Source: Iocasia fonsfrigidae (GTDB taxonomy: Bacteria; Bacillota; Halanaerobiia; Halanaerobiales; DTU029). From it: 64,000 nucleotides of DNA. The number at the start of each line of letters is the position of its first letter. Positions within the stretch are counted from its first letter, which is position 1. Shown piece by piece: positions 1-8,169 of this stretch. The position numbers were made by a program, and so were the translations under genes. Under the pieces are notes generated by a model. The model had not been told where the DNA came from. It made no database searches and saw only the letters and a program-made list of their open reading frames with translations. The DNA is taken from positions 2,212,137 through 2,276,136 of the forward strand of contig NZ_CP046640.1 in assembly GCF_017751145.1 (NCBI RefSeq). The letters run 5' to 3'.

Positions 1-126
1 TATTAGATCAATACCCCTATCAATCTCAGAAAAGATAAAGGTATTATAGACCTTCATAGCCAGTCCAAGTGTATCAAAGCCCGGCCCTAAATTAGCTGAT
101 GTAGCAGGAACCTTTAATTTTAACAT
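1..126 (-). CDS. thrB: Homoserine kinase, N-terminal fragment (cut by window edge)
   Basis: The visible 42 codons read as the start of a GHMP-family kinase. The segment [18 protein letters not shown] is the hallmark N-terminal motif of homoserine kinase, which phosphorylates homoserine in threonine biosynthesis. The ATG at 126 is preceded by GAGGGG at a good distance. The gene continues beyond the left edge, so the ATP-binding motif and C-terminus are not visible. It lies downstream of argH on the same strand but behind a terminator, so it is probably transcribed separately or by read-through. Another GHMP kinase such as mevalonate kinase is unlikely given the exact motif. Confidence 0.9.
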   Translation of the reverse strand, partial: MLKLKVPATSANLGPGFDTLGLAMKVYNTFIFSEIDRGIDLI

Positions 127-191
127 AGGTTAAACCCCTCTAGAATTTATTAAGACAAGTTTTATTTTTGTATATTTTATCACTAACTTTT

Positions 192-228
192 AAAAAAAAC
201 AAGGCCTTTTTAGATAATTGCCTTGTTT
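192..228 (-). terminator. Rho-independent terminator of the argG-argH unit
   Basis: On the minus strand, AAACAAGGC pairs with GCCTTGTTT around a 14-base loop and is followed by a run of eight Ts. The 5' arm of the stem lies inside the last codons of argH and the argH stop codon lies in the loop, so coding end and terminator overlap. Confidence 0.85.
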
Positions 229-1604
229 AACCATATCTTTTCCTTATTAATAATGTTTAATGTTTCCTCAGGTGAGGTACCACCAGTTGAACGACGGTTA
301 GCTAGCATCTTTTCAATTAATAAATTATGATACATATCCTTATTAAAAATATTATTTTTTGCAGGAAACAACTCTCTCCATTTTTCTAAAGGTATCTCTT
401 CCAATTCTATCCCTTGCTTAAGACCATAAAGAACTGCTTTACCAACTATCTCATGTGCTTCCCGGAAAGGGAGTCCTTTTTTCGCCAGATAATCAGCTAA
501 ATCAGTGGCATTTAAAAAACCTGAACTGGCTGCTTGCTTCATTTTTTCTTTATTAACCTTCATTGTTTTTAACATATCAGGGTATATTTTAAGAATAATC
601 TCCAGATTATCTATGGTATCAAACAGACCCTCTTTATCCTCCTGCATATCTTTATTATAAGCTAGTGGTAACCCTTTTAAGGTAGTAAGTAATTGCATTA
701 AATGACCATATATACGCCCGGTCTTACCCCTTACTAATTCTGCAATATCAGGATTTTTTTTCTGGGGCATAATACTACTACCAGTGGCATAAGCATCATC
801 AAGTTCAATAAAATTGAATTCACCACTTGACCAGAGAATAATCTCCTCACTTAAACGACTTAGATGCATGATCATAGTTGCAGCAATACTTAAAAATTCT
901 ATAATAAAATCCCTGTCACTTACACCATCAAGTGAGTTTAAACAAACAGAATCAAAATCCAGTTTATCAGCAACCCACTCCCTATCTATGGGAAAGGTTG
1001 TCCCGGCAAGTGCACCAGAACCCAATGGTAGCACATTTACCCTTTTTAGATTATCACTTAAGCGACTAAAATCCCGTTTTAACATAAAGTAATAAGCCAT
1101 CAAATGATGTGGTAGGGTAATAACCTGAGCACGCTGTAGATGGGTATATCCAGGTAAAAAAACATCAATATATTCTTCTGACAGTTCAGTAATAGTTTTC
1201 ATGAAAAGCAACAGCAATTTTTTTATTTCTTTAATTTTATCACGTAAATAAAGGCGAATATCAAGGGCTACCTGATCATTTCTGCTTCTAGCAGTATGGA
1301 GTTTCCCTCCTGTAGGACCAATTAAATCAGTTAAGTATTTCTCTATAAAAGAATGAATATCTTCAAACGAGCTATTAAATTCCAGTTTCCCTTCTTTAAT
1401 AGCCTTTTCAATCTTCTCTAACCCATCAGTAATTTCCTGAGCTTCTTTTTCACTAATTATTCCCTGTCTAGCCAACATCTCTGCATGGACCTTACTTCCC
1501 ATGATATCATAGGAATACAACCTTTTATCAAAAGTAAGTGAGGCATTAAAATCATGAACAAGTTGGTCAGTTCCTTTATTAAATCTACCACCCCATAATT
1601 TCAC
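210..1604 (-). CDS. argH: Argininosuccinate lyase
   Basis: Last step of arginine synthesis: argininosuccinate to arginine plus fumarate, cytosolic homotetramer of the fumarase/aspartase superfamily. Seen: N-terminal KLWGGRF, TARSRNDQ near residue 110, and the signature loop GSSIMPQKKNPD that carries the catalytic serine. About 464 residues, normal for the family. I place the start at the GTG at 1604, which gives the family-typical MKLWGGRF. It follows the GNAT stop codon directly and has GGAG nine bases upstream. Upstream in-frame TTG (1622) and ATG (1619) starts are possible but overlap the preceding gene. Transcribed last in argG-GNAT-argH, with its 3' end inside the terminator. Confidence 0.95.
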   Translation of the reverse strand: MKLWGGRFNKGTDQLVHDFNASLTFDKRLYSYDIMGSKVHAEMLARQGIISEKEAQEITDGLEKIEKAIKEGKLEFNSSFEDIHSFIEKYLTDLIGPTGGKLHTARSRNDQVALDIRLYLRDKIKEIKKLLLLFMKTITELSEEYIDVFLPGYTHLQRAQVITLPHHLMAYYFMLKRDFSRLSDNLKRVNVLPLGSGALAGTTFPIDREWVADKLDFDSVCLNSLDGVSDRDFIIEFLSIAATMIMHLSRLSEEIILWSSGEFNFIELDDAYATGSSIMPQKKNPDIAELVRGKTGRIYGHLMQLLTTLKGLPLAYNKDMQEDKEGLFDTIDNLEIILKIYPDMLKTMKVNKEKMKQAASSGFLNATDLADYLAKKGLPFREAHEIVGKAVLYGLKQGIELEEIPLEKWRELFPAKNNIFNKDMYHNLLIEKMLANRRSTGGTSPEETLNIINKEKIWLNKAII

Positions 1605-1605
1605 A

Positions 1606-2094
1606 TCAATCAACTCCATCAATTTTTTTTACCCACAGACCTCTTTGATAACCATTTACTTTATCCAGTTTTAGACAGCTAAAACCAAGTTTCCTATAAA
1701 AATTAATAAGCCTTTCATCTTCCACTGATGAATATAAATAAATAAATTTACCACCATGATCCCGGGCAGCCTTTTCTGATTCACTATATAAGATCGTTCC
1801 TAAACCCTGGTCCTGATAGGACGGGTCAATAGAAAACCTCTTAAGATAAAAGCTTCCCTCAACCTCAGAAACGAGGCGAAGGGAACCAATTATTCTACCG
1901 TTTTTTTCTAAAATTAAGACAATACTATCTTTGATATCATTATAAATTTCTTCCAGGGATTCTTCCATTGCAGGATTCATCCCTTCTTTACTATAGTGGA
2001 CAAAGGCCTTTCGTACAAGGTCATGTATTGCTACTGCATCATCCAAACAGGCTTTTCTAAATTTATATTTTGAACTCTCCATAGTAACCGCCAT
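1606..2094 (-). CDS. GNAT-family acetyltransferase, candidate short N-acetylglutamate synthase
   Basis: A single GNAT domain of 162 residues. Seen: central beta-strand with RFSIDPSY followed by the acetyl-CoA pyrophosphate loop QDQGLG, and a C-terminal NFYRKLGF motif, all typical of GNAT folds. Its ATG overlaps the argG stop (TAATG) and its stop touches the argH start, so it is translationally embedded in the arginine operon. Known: in some bacteria N-acetylglutamate synthase is a GNAT-only protein of this size, or a GNAT domain fused to ArgH. Inferred: it may supply N-acetylglutamate, since no argJ or classical argA is visible here. Without a homology search it could acetylate some other substrate. 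Confidence 0.7.
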   Translation of the reverse strand: MAVTMESSKYKFRKACLDDAVAIHDLVRKAFVHYSKEGMNPAMEESLEEIYNDIKDSIVLILEKNGRIIGSLRLVSEVEGSFYLKRFSIDPSYQDQGLGTILYSESEKAARDHGGKFIYLYSSVEDERLINFYRKLGFSCLKLDKVNGYQRGLWVKKIDGVD

Positions 2095-3308
2095 TACTTA
2101 TTAGGCCCCTTTACACTACCATAAACCTGTGTCGGCAGTCCCCATAATTTGATAAATCCTTCAGCTGAACTATGGTCAAAACTGTCCTCTGTATCATATG
2201 TTGCCAGGTCATATTGATAGAGAGAATAAGGAGACTTACGGCCAACAACTGTACATTGACCCTTAAATAACTTTACTCTTACTTCTCCACTTACCTGCTG
2301 CTGTGTCTCCTCTACAAAGGCATCAATGGCAGACCTTAAAGGAGAAAACCATAGACCATAATATAATAACTCACTAAACTTCTCACTTATAATTCTTTTG
2401 TAGTGAGATGTTTCCCTGTCAAGTGTCATATCTTCCAGGTGTTGATGGGCTTCAGTTAGAATAACGGCTGCAGGTGCCTCATAAATCTCACGGGATTTAA
2501 TACCAACAAGTCTGTTTTCAACCATATCAATTCTACCAACACCATATTCTGATCCTATTTTATTTAATTCTTTAACCAGGTTTACTGGTTCCATATCTTT
2601 ACCATCTATTTGGACCGGTTCACCCTTTTCAAAACCGATAGTTAAATACAGTGGTTTGTCTGGTGTATCAGCCGGATCTTTAGTCCAATAATAGGCATCT
2701 GCCGGCGGCTCATTCCAGGGGTCTTCCAGAACACCACATTCAATAGCAATCCCCCATAAATTACTATCTAAACTGTATGGACTGTCTTTAGTAGCTTTAA
2801 TTGGAATGTCATTTGCTTTAGCATAATCAATCTCTTCATTCCTAGTTTTAAACTCCCAGGTTCTTAATGGGGCAATAATATCAATCTTTGGGTTAAGTGC
2901 CCGGAAAGAAACATCAAACCTTACCTGGTCATTTCCCTTACCAGTACATCCATGAGCAACAGCATCAGCCCCATTCTCTTTGGCTATGTCAATCATCTTT
3001 TTGGAAATGAGTGGTCTGGATAAGGCAGTAGCCAGGGGGTACTTACCCTCATATAAGGCATTTGTTTTTAGTGCTTTAAAAACATAATCCTTAACAAATT
3101 CCTCCTGAACATCATCAATATAAACCTTGGCAGCACCAGTTTGATAACCCTTTTCCTCAATTAAATCCCAGCTTTCTACCCCTATCTGACCAACATTAGC
3201 AGAATAAGCAATTATTTCAGCATTATATTTCTCTTTAAGCCATTTTATAGCCACAGAGGTATCCAGTCCACCAGAATAAGCTAATACAATCTTATTAATA
3301 TCTTTCAT
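2094..3308 (-). CDS. argG: Argininosuccinate synthase
   Basis: Joins citrulline and aspartate using ATP to form argininosuccinate. Seen: N-terminal pyrophosphatase loop AYSGGLDTS at residues 9-17, HGCTGKGNDQVRF near residue 120, and the conserved SLDSNLWG segment. At 404 residues it is full length. The ATG at 3308 has GGGAGGT nine bases upstream. It is the first gene of argG-GNAT-argH, with a promoter of its own 90-115 bases upstream, separate from argC-argB-argD. Confidence 0.97.
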   Translation of the reverse strand: MKDINKIVLAYSGGLDTSVAIKWLKEKYNAEIIAYSANVGQIGVESWDLIEEKGYQTGAAKVYIDDVQEEFVKDYVFKALKTNALYEGKYPLATALSRPLISKKMIDIAKENGADAVAHGCTGKGNDQVRFDVSFRALNPKIDIIAPLRTWEFKTRNEEIDYAKANDIPIKATKDSPYSLDSNLWGIAIECGVLEDPWNEPPADAYYWTKDPADTPDKPLYLTIGFEKGEPVQIDGKDMEPVNLVKELNKIGSEYGVGRIDMVENRLVGIKSREIYEAPAAVILTEAHQHLEDMTLDRETSHYKRIISEKFSELLYYGLWFSPLRSAIDAFVEETQQQVSGEVRVKLFKGQCTVVGRKSPYSLYQYDLATYDTEDSFDHSSAEGFIKLWGLPTQVYGSVKGPNK

Positions 3309-3395
3309 AATTAATTTACCTCCCTATTTTTGGAAAACCCTACAGCATTCCTTAATTATAAGGACTCCTGTGTAATTTATACTTTACTATCCCTA

Positions 3396-3423
3396 ATAGT
3401 ATAATAAATATTATCATTGTCAA
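3396..3423 (-). promoter_or_regulatory. Sigma-A-type promoter of argG
   Basis: On the minus strand, TTGACA (3418-3423) is a perfect -35 box. A 16-base spacer separates it from TACTAT (3396-3401), a four-of-six -10 box. It lies in the 141-base gap between argD and argG. A TTGAATTTATG stretch just upstream of the -35 resembles half an ARG box, which would fit ArgR control, but that part is weak. Confidence 0.7.
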
Positions 3424-3449
3424 AGCATAAATTCAATCCTTTTTAACTA

Positions 3450-4640
3450 TTATTTTAATAAATCTGCTAACTCCCCTACTAATAAGTCAATATCAGCTTT
3501 TTCTACAATAAGAGGGGGGAGAAATCTCAAGGTATGTTCCTGAACTGCATTCACCAGAAACCCCCTATTAAATAATTCCATAGTTAAGTCTTTAGCAGAA
3601 ATACTGCTTGATAATTCCAAGGCGAGCATTAAACCAAGACCCCTTATCCCCTTGACATTACAAGTTTCTGCAATTAACCCTTCTAACTGTTTAATGAAAT
3701 AGCTGCTCTTTTCCTTAACTCCTTCTAAAAAACCATCTTCCAGGATTACTTCCAGTGTTGTAACAGCAGCCCTGCTTGCTAAGGGATTACCACCAAAGGT
3801 TGTACCATGGTCACCTGGTTCAAAAGCTGAGGCTACTTTTTCCTTAGCCAGTAATGCCCCGATAGGAACACCACCGCCAAGTGCTTTAGCAAGTGTCATA
3901 ATATCAGCTTCCACACCATATTCTTCATAGGCAAATAAACTACCTGTTCTACCCACACCACACTGCACCTCATCAAAGATTAGTAAGATATCCTTTTGAT
4001 TACATAATTCTCTTAAGCCCTGTAGATATTCTTGCTCAGCAGGGTAAACACCACCTTCACCCTGAACAGGCTCAATCATAACAGCTGCAGTTTCAGGACC
4101 TACTGCCTCTTCCATTGCTGTCAGGTCATTAAAGGGAACTACCGTAAAACCCTCAGGTAGTGGCTGATAAGGCTTATGATATTTTTCCTGTCCAGTAGCC
4201 GCCGTAGTAACCAAGGTCCTGCCGTGGAATGAGCGCTCTGCTGTAATAACTTCGAACTTCTTTTCCCCCCTGGTCTTAAAATACTTGCGGGCTAATTTTA
4301 GTGCTCCTTCATTAGCCTCAGAACCACTATTAGCAAAAAAGACCCTATCACAGCAGGAATTTTTTATCAATAATTTCTCAAGGTAGGCCTGGGGTTCAAT
4401 ATAATATAAATTTGAACAATGTATTAGCTTGGCCACCTGTTCCTGGAGTGCCTTTACAAGCACCGGGTGTCCATACCCAAGGGCATTAACACCAATACCA
4501 GCCAAAAAATCTAAATATTCCTGACCATCTTGACCGTAAACCCTTATCCCTGAACCATGGTCAATAACAAGCGGGTACCTGCCGCTATAGACTGTCATAA
4601 AATAATTTTCATCACACTTAATTATCTCATCCTTTAACAT
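3450..4640 (-). CDS. argD: Acetylornithine aminotransferase
   Basis: PLP enzyme that transaminates N-acetylglutamate semialdehyde to N-acetylornithine; it may also serve in lysine synthesis. Seen: class-III aminotransferase fold with NSGSEANEGALKLARK, LIFDEVQCGVGRTG, and TLAKALGGGVPIGA, whose lysine should bind PLP. Length 396 residues is typical. The ATG at 4640 has GGAGAG upstream; the TTG at 4655 that extends the frame overlaps that site and is unlikely. It follows argB by 20 bases in the argC-argB-argD unit. Confidence 0.93.
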   Translation of the reverse strand: MLKDEIIKCDENYFMTVYSGRYPLVIDHGSGIRVYGQDGQEYLDFLAGIGVNALGYGHPVLVKALQEQVAKLIHCSNLYYIEPQAYLEKLLIKNSCCDRVFFANSGSEANEGALKLARKYFKTRGEKKFEVITAERSFHGRTLVTTAATGQEKYHKPYQPLPEGFTVVPFNDLTAMEEAVGPETAAVMIEPVQGEGGVYPAEQEYLQGLRELCNQKDILLIFDEVQCGVGRTGSLFAYEEYGVEADIMTLAKALGGGVPIGALLAKEKVASAFEPGDHGTTFGGNPLASRAAVTTLEVILEDGFLEGVKEKSSYFIKQLEGLIAETCNVKGIRGLGLMLALELSSSISAKDLTMELFNRGFLVNAVQEHTLRFLPPLIVEKADIDLLVGELADLLK

Positions 4641-4660
4641 TTTTTCACTCTCCAATTAAA

Positions 4661-5527
4661 TTAATCCTCTAGTATCATCGTACCAATGCCTTGATCAGTA
4701 AATATTTCAAGGAGTATTGTATGAGAAATCAAACCGTTTAACATATGTGTTCTCTGTACACCATTTAACACTGCTTCCATGCAGGCCTTTACTTTAGGAA
4801 GCATACCACCTTTAATCTTTTTACTGGCAATCCATTCTTTAACTTCACTTATTCTTAAGGCAGAAACCCTACTATCTTCATCTTCCGGGTCATGCCTGAG
4901 ACCATTAACATCTGTCAGAAAGATTAATTTCTCTGCCCCCAGGGCCACCGCTAATTTACCAGCTACTGTATCAGCATTAATATTATAACTATTACCTTTA
5001 CCATCAGTACCAATAGGAGCAATGACAGGTATGTACCCATCAGCAATCAAACGGTTAACAATTTCTGGATTTATCTTTTCAACTAAACCAACATAACCCA
5101 GGTCGGTCTCCTGTACAGCATCTAATTTACGGGCTTTAATCAAATCACCGTCTTTCCCACAGATCCCAACCGCTTCACCTCGCATCTCATTTATTAAAGC
5201 AACTATCTCTTTATTTATTTTAGCAGCCAGTACCATCTCAACTATCTCCATAGTCTCCTTATCAGTAACCCGTAAACCATTAATAAACTTACTCTCTATA
5301 TTTAATCGACTCAGTGTTTCATTGATTGCTGGTCCACCTCCATGCACAATAACTGGATTAACACCAACATATTTTAATAATGTAATATCCTCAATAACAT
5401 GCTTCTTCAGCCGATCATTAGTCATTATACTACCACCATATTTAATAACAAAGGTTTTACCATAAAATTGTCTTATATATGGAAGTGCCTCAATTAAAAC
5501 ACATGCTTTTTTGATATACTTTTCCAT
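4661..5527 (-). CDS. argB: Acetylglutamate kinase
   Basis: Phosphorylates N-acetylglutamate, usually the arginine-controlled step in organisms with the cyclic pathway. Seen: amino-acid-kinase fold with KYGGSIM near residue 29, VIVHGGGPAI near residue 60, and the C-terminal KIKGGMLPKV motif. Length 288 is normal. The ATG at 5527 has GGAG eight to ten bases upstream. The N-terminal helix before the kinase core, important for arginine inhibition in hexameric forms, seems present (about 20 residues), so feedback inhibition is possible but not shown. Confidence 0.95.
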   Translation of the reverse strand: MEKYIKKACVLIEALPYIRQFYGKTFVIKYGGSIMTNDRLKKHVIEDITLLKYVGVNPVIVHGGGPAINETLSRLNIESKFINGLRVTDKETMEIVEMVLAAKINKEIVALINEMRGEAVGICGKDGDLIKARKLDAVQETDLGYVGLVEKINPEIVNRLIADGYIPVIAPIGTDGKGNSYNINADTVAGKLAVALGAEKLIFLTDVNGLRHDPEDEDSRVSALRISEVKEWIASKKIKGGMLPKVKACMEAVLNGVQRTHMLNGLISHTILLEIFTDQGIGTMILED

Positions 5528-5558
5528 TTCAGCTACACTCCTATTCTTATATAAAATA

Positions 5559-6602
5559 TTATGGAAAGATTGCCGTATCTTCTAGGCCTCTCTCCTCTGG
5601 TAACCCAAACATAAGATTCATATTCTGTACAGCCTGACCAGATGCCCCTTTAAGAAGATTATCTATTACCGAAACGATTATTAATCTATTAGTTCTTCTA
5701 TCTACATTCAAGCCTATGTGGCAATAATTTGAACCAAGGACATGTTTAGTCTGTGGGTTTCCAGATTTATATATCTGCAGAAAACTATCCCGGGCATAAA
5801 ACTCTTTATACAATCGAATTAACCCCTCTTCCTTTATTTCATTACTTAATCTGGTGTATATTGTAATTAACATACCCCTTTTCATGGGTATTAAATGTGG
5901 AGTAAAGGATAGTTTAATCCCTTCTTTTGTATTTATTACACCTGCCAGTATGTTTTCTATTTCAGAAGTATGACGGTGTTTGTTAACACTATAAGCCTTT
6001 ATACTCTCATCAACTTCATTAAATATTGTATCAATTTTAACTGATTTACCAGCACCACTCACCCCAGATTTAGCATCAATGATAATCTCATTGTTAGCAA
6101 TAAGACCAGCCTTTACCACAGGTAAAAGACCTAATAATGTTGCAGTGGGATAACAACCAGGATTAGCTATTAAAGAGGCATCCTTTATTAATTCCCTATT
6201 TAATTCTACCAGACCGTAAACAGCCTCCCTAGCAATTTCTGCATACTCATGTTTAACCCCATACCAGTCTTCATATATTTTTGTATCATGATATCTATAA
6301 TCACCACTTAGATCTATTACCTTAATACCATGCTGATATAATTTGGCCACAATCCCTTGAGAAACCCCATGAGGCAGAGCTGTAAAAACAATATCCGAGT
6401 TTTTAACCTCATCTATTGTAAACTCCTTAAAAATATAATCCTTCTTGCCATAGAACTGTGGGTATAAGTCCACTAGATTTTTCCCAACATGACTATTAGA
6501 AAAAAGACTGTCTATTTCCACATCTTTATGTCTATTTAATAACCTTATTAGTTCAATACCTGTATACCCTGTTGCACCAATAATACTTACCTTAATCATC
6601 AT
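5559..6602 (-). CDS. argC: N-acetyl-gamma-glutamyl-phosphate reductase
   Basis: NADPH-dependent reduction of N-acetylglutamyl phosphate to the semialdehyde. Seen: Rossmann start IIGATGYTGIELIRLL, and NPGCYPTATLLGLLP with the catalytic cysteine near residue 150. About 347 residues, standard for the single-domain type. I chose the ATG at 6602: AAAAGGGG ends six bases upstream, while the in-frame TTG at 6608 lies against it. First gene of the argC-argB-argD transcript, with a strong promoter immediately upstream and a very short leader. Confidence 0.95.
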   Translation of the reverse strand: MMIKVSIIGATGYTGIELIRLLNRHKDVEIDSLFSNSHVGKNLVDLYPQFYGKKDYIFKEFTIDEVKNSDIVFTALPHGVSQGIVAKLYQHGIKVIDLSGDYRYHDTKIYEDWYGVKHEYAEIAREAVYGLVELNRELIKDASLIANPGCYPTATLLGLLPVVKAGLIANNEIIIDAKSGVSGAGKSVKIDTIFNEVDESIKAYSVNKHRHTSEIENILAGVINTKEGIKLSFTPHLIPMKRGMLITIYTRLSNEIKEEGLIRLYKEFYARDSFLQIYKSGNPQTKHVLGSNYCHIGLNVDRRTNRLIIVSVIDNLLKGASGQAVQNMNLMFGLPEERGLEDTAIFP

Positions 6603-6621
6603 ATTCAACCCCTTTTGAATT

Positions 6622-6650
6622 ATTATACATTATTATGTATATATATTCAA
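6622..6650 (-). promoter_or_regulatory. Sigma-A-type promoter of argC-argB-argD with possible ARG box
   Basis: Minus strand TTGAAT (6645-6650), 17-base spacer, perfect TATAAT (6622-6627). Transcription should begin near 6615, leaving a leader of only about a dozen bases before argC. The -35 area reads TTGAATATATATACAT, similar to the AT-rich ARG box bound by ArgR/AhrC, so arginine repression by blocking the -35 is plausible but unproven. Confidence 0.7.
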
Positions 6651-6669
6651 GTGTTTTATCTTATATTTT

Positions 6670-6701
6670 AAAAAAAAATTAGCAGAAATAAAATCTGCTA
6701 A
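6670..6701 (-). terminator. Terminator after the PRC-barrel gene
   Basis: Minus strand TTAGCAGA and TCTGCTAA form an 8-bp stem with a 7-base loop, followed by nine Ts. It separates the deacetylase-dut-PRC unit from the argC promoter. Confidence 0.85.
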
Positions 6702-6736
6702 TAAAAAGAAAAATATTTAATTATAAAAACTACATA

Positions 6737-6961
6737 CTAATTAATCCTTAACTTTGAATCCACCACTACCACACTACTTCCAACCTCTTTGATACCACCA
6801 AAAGGTATAATAACAGCCTCTGAAGAAGTTATGTGATGCAAGATTAGCGATTCAATCTCCCCATAATGGTTTTCTATAATAATATCCCTATTATCAATCT
6901 TTCCCAGTTTATTACCATGAGTATCTATTACAAGTTTACCCAGTAAGTCATTTAAACACAA
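6737..6961 (-). CDS. PRC-barrel protein of the YlmC/YmxH type
   Basis: A 74-residue single-domain protein. Seen: start CLNDLLGKLVIDTHGNKLGKI, which matches the pattern of PRC-barrel proteins of the YmxH/YlmC group, small beta-barrel proteins found in spore-forming Firmicutes. Known: Bacillus ymxH lies just downstream of pnp and the ylxY deacetylase gene, as a homologue does here, which supports the call. The TTG at 6961 with GGAG eight bases upstream is the better start; the GTG at 6970 overlaps that site. Molecular function is not established. Confidence 0.7.
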   Translation of the reverse strand: MCLNDLLGKLVIDTHGNKLGKIDNRDIIIENHYGEIESLILHHITSSEAVIIPFGGIKEVGSSVVVVDSKLRIN

Positions 6962-6976
6962 AACAATCACTCCATT

Positions 6977-7408
6977 TTATAATCCAGTATGACCAAACCC
7001 CCCTGTTCCCCTATTACTATCAGTTAATTCATCTACTTCCTCCCATTTTATCGGAAAAGTCTTATGTATAATTAACTGGGCAATCCGGTCACCCTTCTTT
7101 ATTTTAAAATCATTCCTACCATGATTAATTAATATTACCCCTAATTCGCCTCTATATCCTGGGTCAATTACACCATCTGCATTTAATACAGTAATACCAT
7201 GTTTTAACGCTAAACCACTCCTGGGATAGACAAATCCACCATATCCCCTTGGAATAGCAATTTTAATTCCTGTTTTTATTAAACTGTATTCTCCAGAACC
7301 TAAGTTAAGATTCTCAGCTGACCTTAAATCAAGTCCTGCATCTTCACCATAATGCTGATACTCTGGTAAAGGAATATCCTTATTAAGTCTTTTAACCTGT
7401 ATTTTCAT
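6977..7408 (-). CDS. dut: dUTP diphosphatase
   Basis: Hydrolyses dUTP to dUMP and pyrophosphate, keeping uracil out of DNA and feeding dTMP synthesis. Seen, in order, the five trimeric-dUTPase motifs: AGLDLRS, PRSGLALKHG, NADGVIDPGYRGE with catalytic Asp and Tyr, GDRIAQL, and the C-terminal arm NRGTGGFGHTG. Length 143 is typical. The ATG at 7408 has GGGG eight bases upstream; the GTG at 7417 is part of that site. Downstream of two deacetylase genes and 15 bases before the PRC gene. Confidence 0.95.
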   Translation of the reverse strand: MKIQVKRLNKDIPLPEYQHYGEDAGLDLRSAENLNLGSGEYSLIKTGIKIAIPRGYGGFVYPRSGLALKHGITVLNADGVIDPGYRGELGVILINHGRNDFKIKKGDRIAQLIIHKTFPIKWEEVDELTDSNRGTGGFGHTGL

Positions 7409-7480
7409 TATCTTCACCCCTGGTATATTTTATACTGTTATATTTTATCAGATTATATATATATTAAAGTTTTTATATTT

Positions 7481-8164
7481 TTATTTCACTAATTCTGATA
7501 CTATCACAAATTTATAGCCACGTCCTTTAAGGGTTTTTAAGATATCACCTAAGGCATATAGACTTGGTTCGGTAGGATGCATTAATATTATCCCCCCATC
7601 ATCAATCTTGTTTACTGCCCTCTGGTAAACAATCTCAGCAGAAGGTCTCTGCCAGTCAACGGTATCAGCAGACCACATAATCGTCTTATATCCTATAGAA
7701 CTTGCAACTTCTGAAATTCTCTGATCAACTTCACCATATGGTGGAGCAAATAAACAGGTTTTTTCTCCGGTAATACGAAAAATCAAATCCTCATTTTTTT
7801 TAATCAGTTCTATTAACTGACTGTCAGAAAGGTTTTTAGGATGAAGATGGCTAAAACCATGATTCCCTATTTCATGTCCCAGTCTAGACATCTCAGCCAG
7901 TAGATCAGCATTTTTTTCAGCCCAGGTTCCTGTTACAAAAAAGGTTGCTTTAACATTTTCATCATGTAAGATGCGGATCATTCCAGGCAGGTATTCCTTC
8001 CCCCAATCCACATTAATAGTAAGTGCTATCTGGTCTTTACCTCTCCTTCCGTGATAATACGGTGTTTCCTGATTACTTAATACCGGCATACTTAAGTCAT
8101 TACTTGCCATCCCACTTATAATGCCAAGAAACAAACAGATTACAATGATATATTTTTTAAACAT
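7481..8164 (-). CDS. Exported NodB-type polysaccharide deacetylase, YlxY-like, with altered catalytic motifs
   Basis: 227 residues with an N-terminal signal peptide (about 20 residues, hydrophobic core IIVICLFLGIISG) and one NodB domain. Motif 1 reads TINVDWG where the PdaB type has TFDISWG, so the usual catalytic-base Asp is Asn. Motif 2 HEIGNHGFSH keeps both metal-binding histidines. Motif 3 reads FAPPYG, with Ala replacing the usual Arg. The later TVDW and LMHP motifs are kept. The position near pnp and ymxH matches Bacillus ylxY, a deacetylase-like sporulation gene. It may bind peptidoglycan with reduced or no deacetylase activity. ATG at 8164 with GGGGTGA upstream. Confidence 0.8.
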   Translation of the reverse strand: MFKKYIIVICLFLGIISGMASNDLSMPVLSNQETPYYHGRRGKDQIALTINVDWGKEYLPGMIRILHDENVKATFFVTGTWAEKNADLLAEMSRLGHEIGNHGFSHLHPKNLSDSQLIELIKKNEDLIFRITGEKTCLFAPPYGEVDQRISEVASSIGYKTIMWSADTVDWQRPSAEIVYQRAVNKIDDGGIILMHPTEPSLYALGDILKTLKGRGYKFVIVSELVK

Positions 8165-8169
8165 AATTA

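Noticed and set aside
1602-1622. Frameshifted ArgH-GNAT fusion
   Set aside because: The order is GNAT upstream of argH, each with complete start, stop and ribosome binding site, so they are two intact genes rather than a broken fusion.
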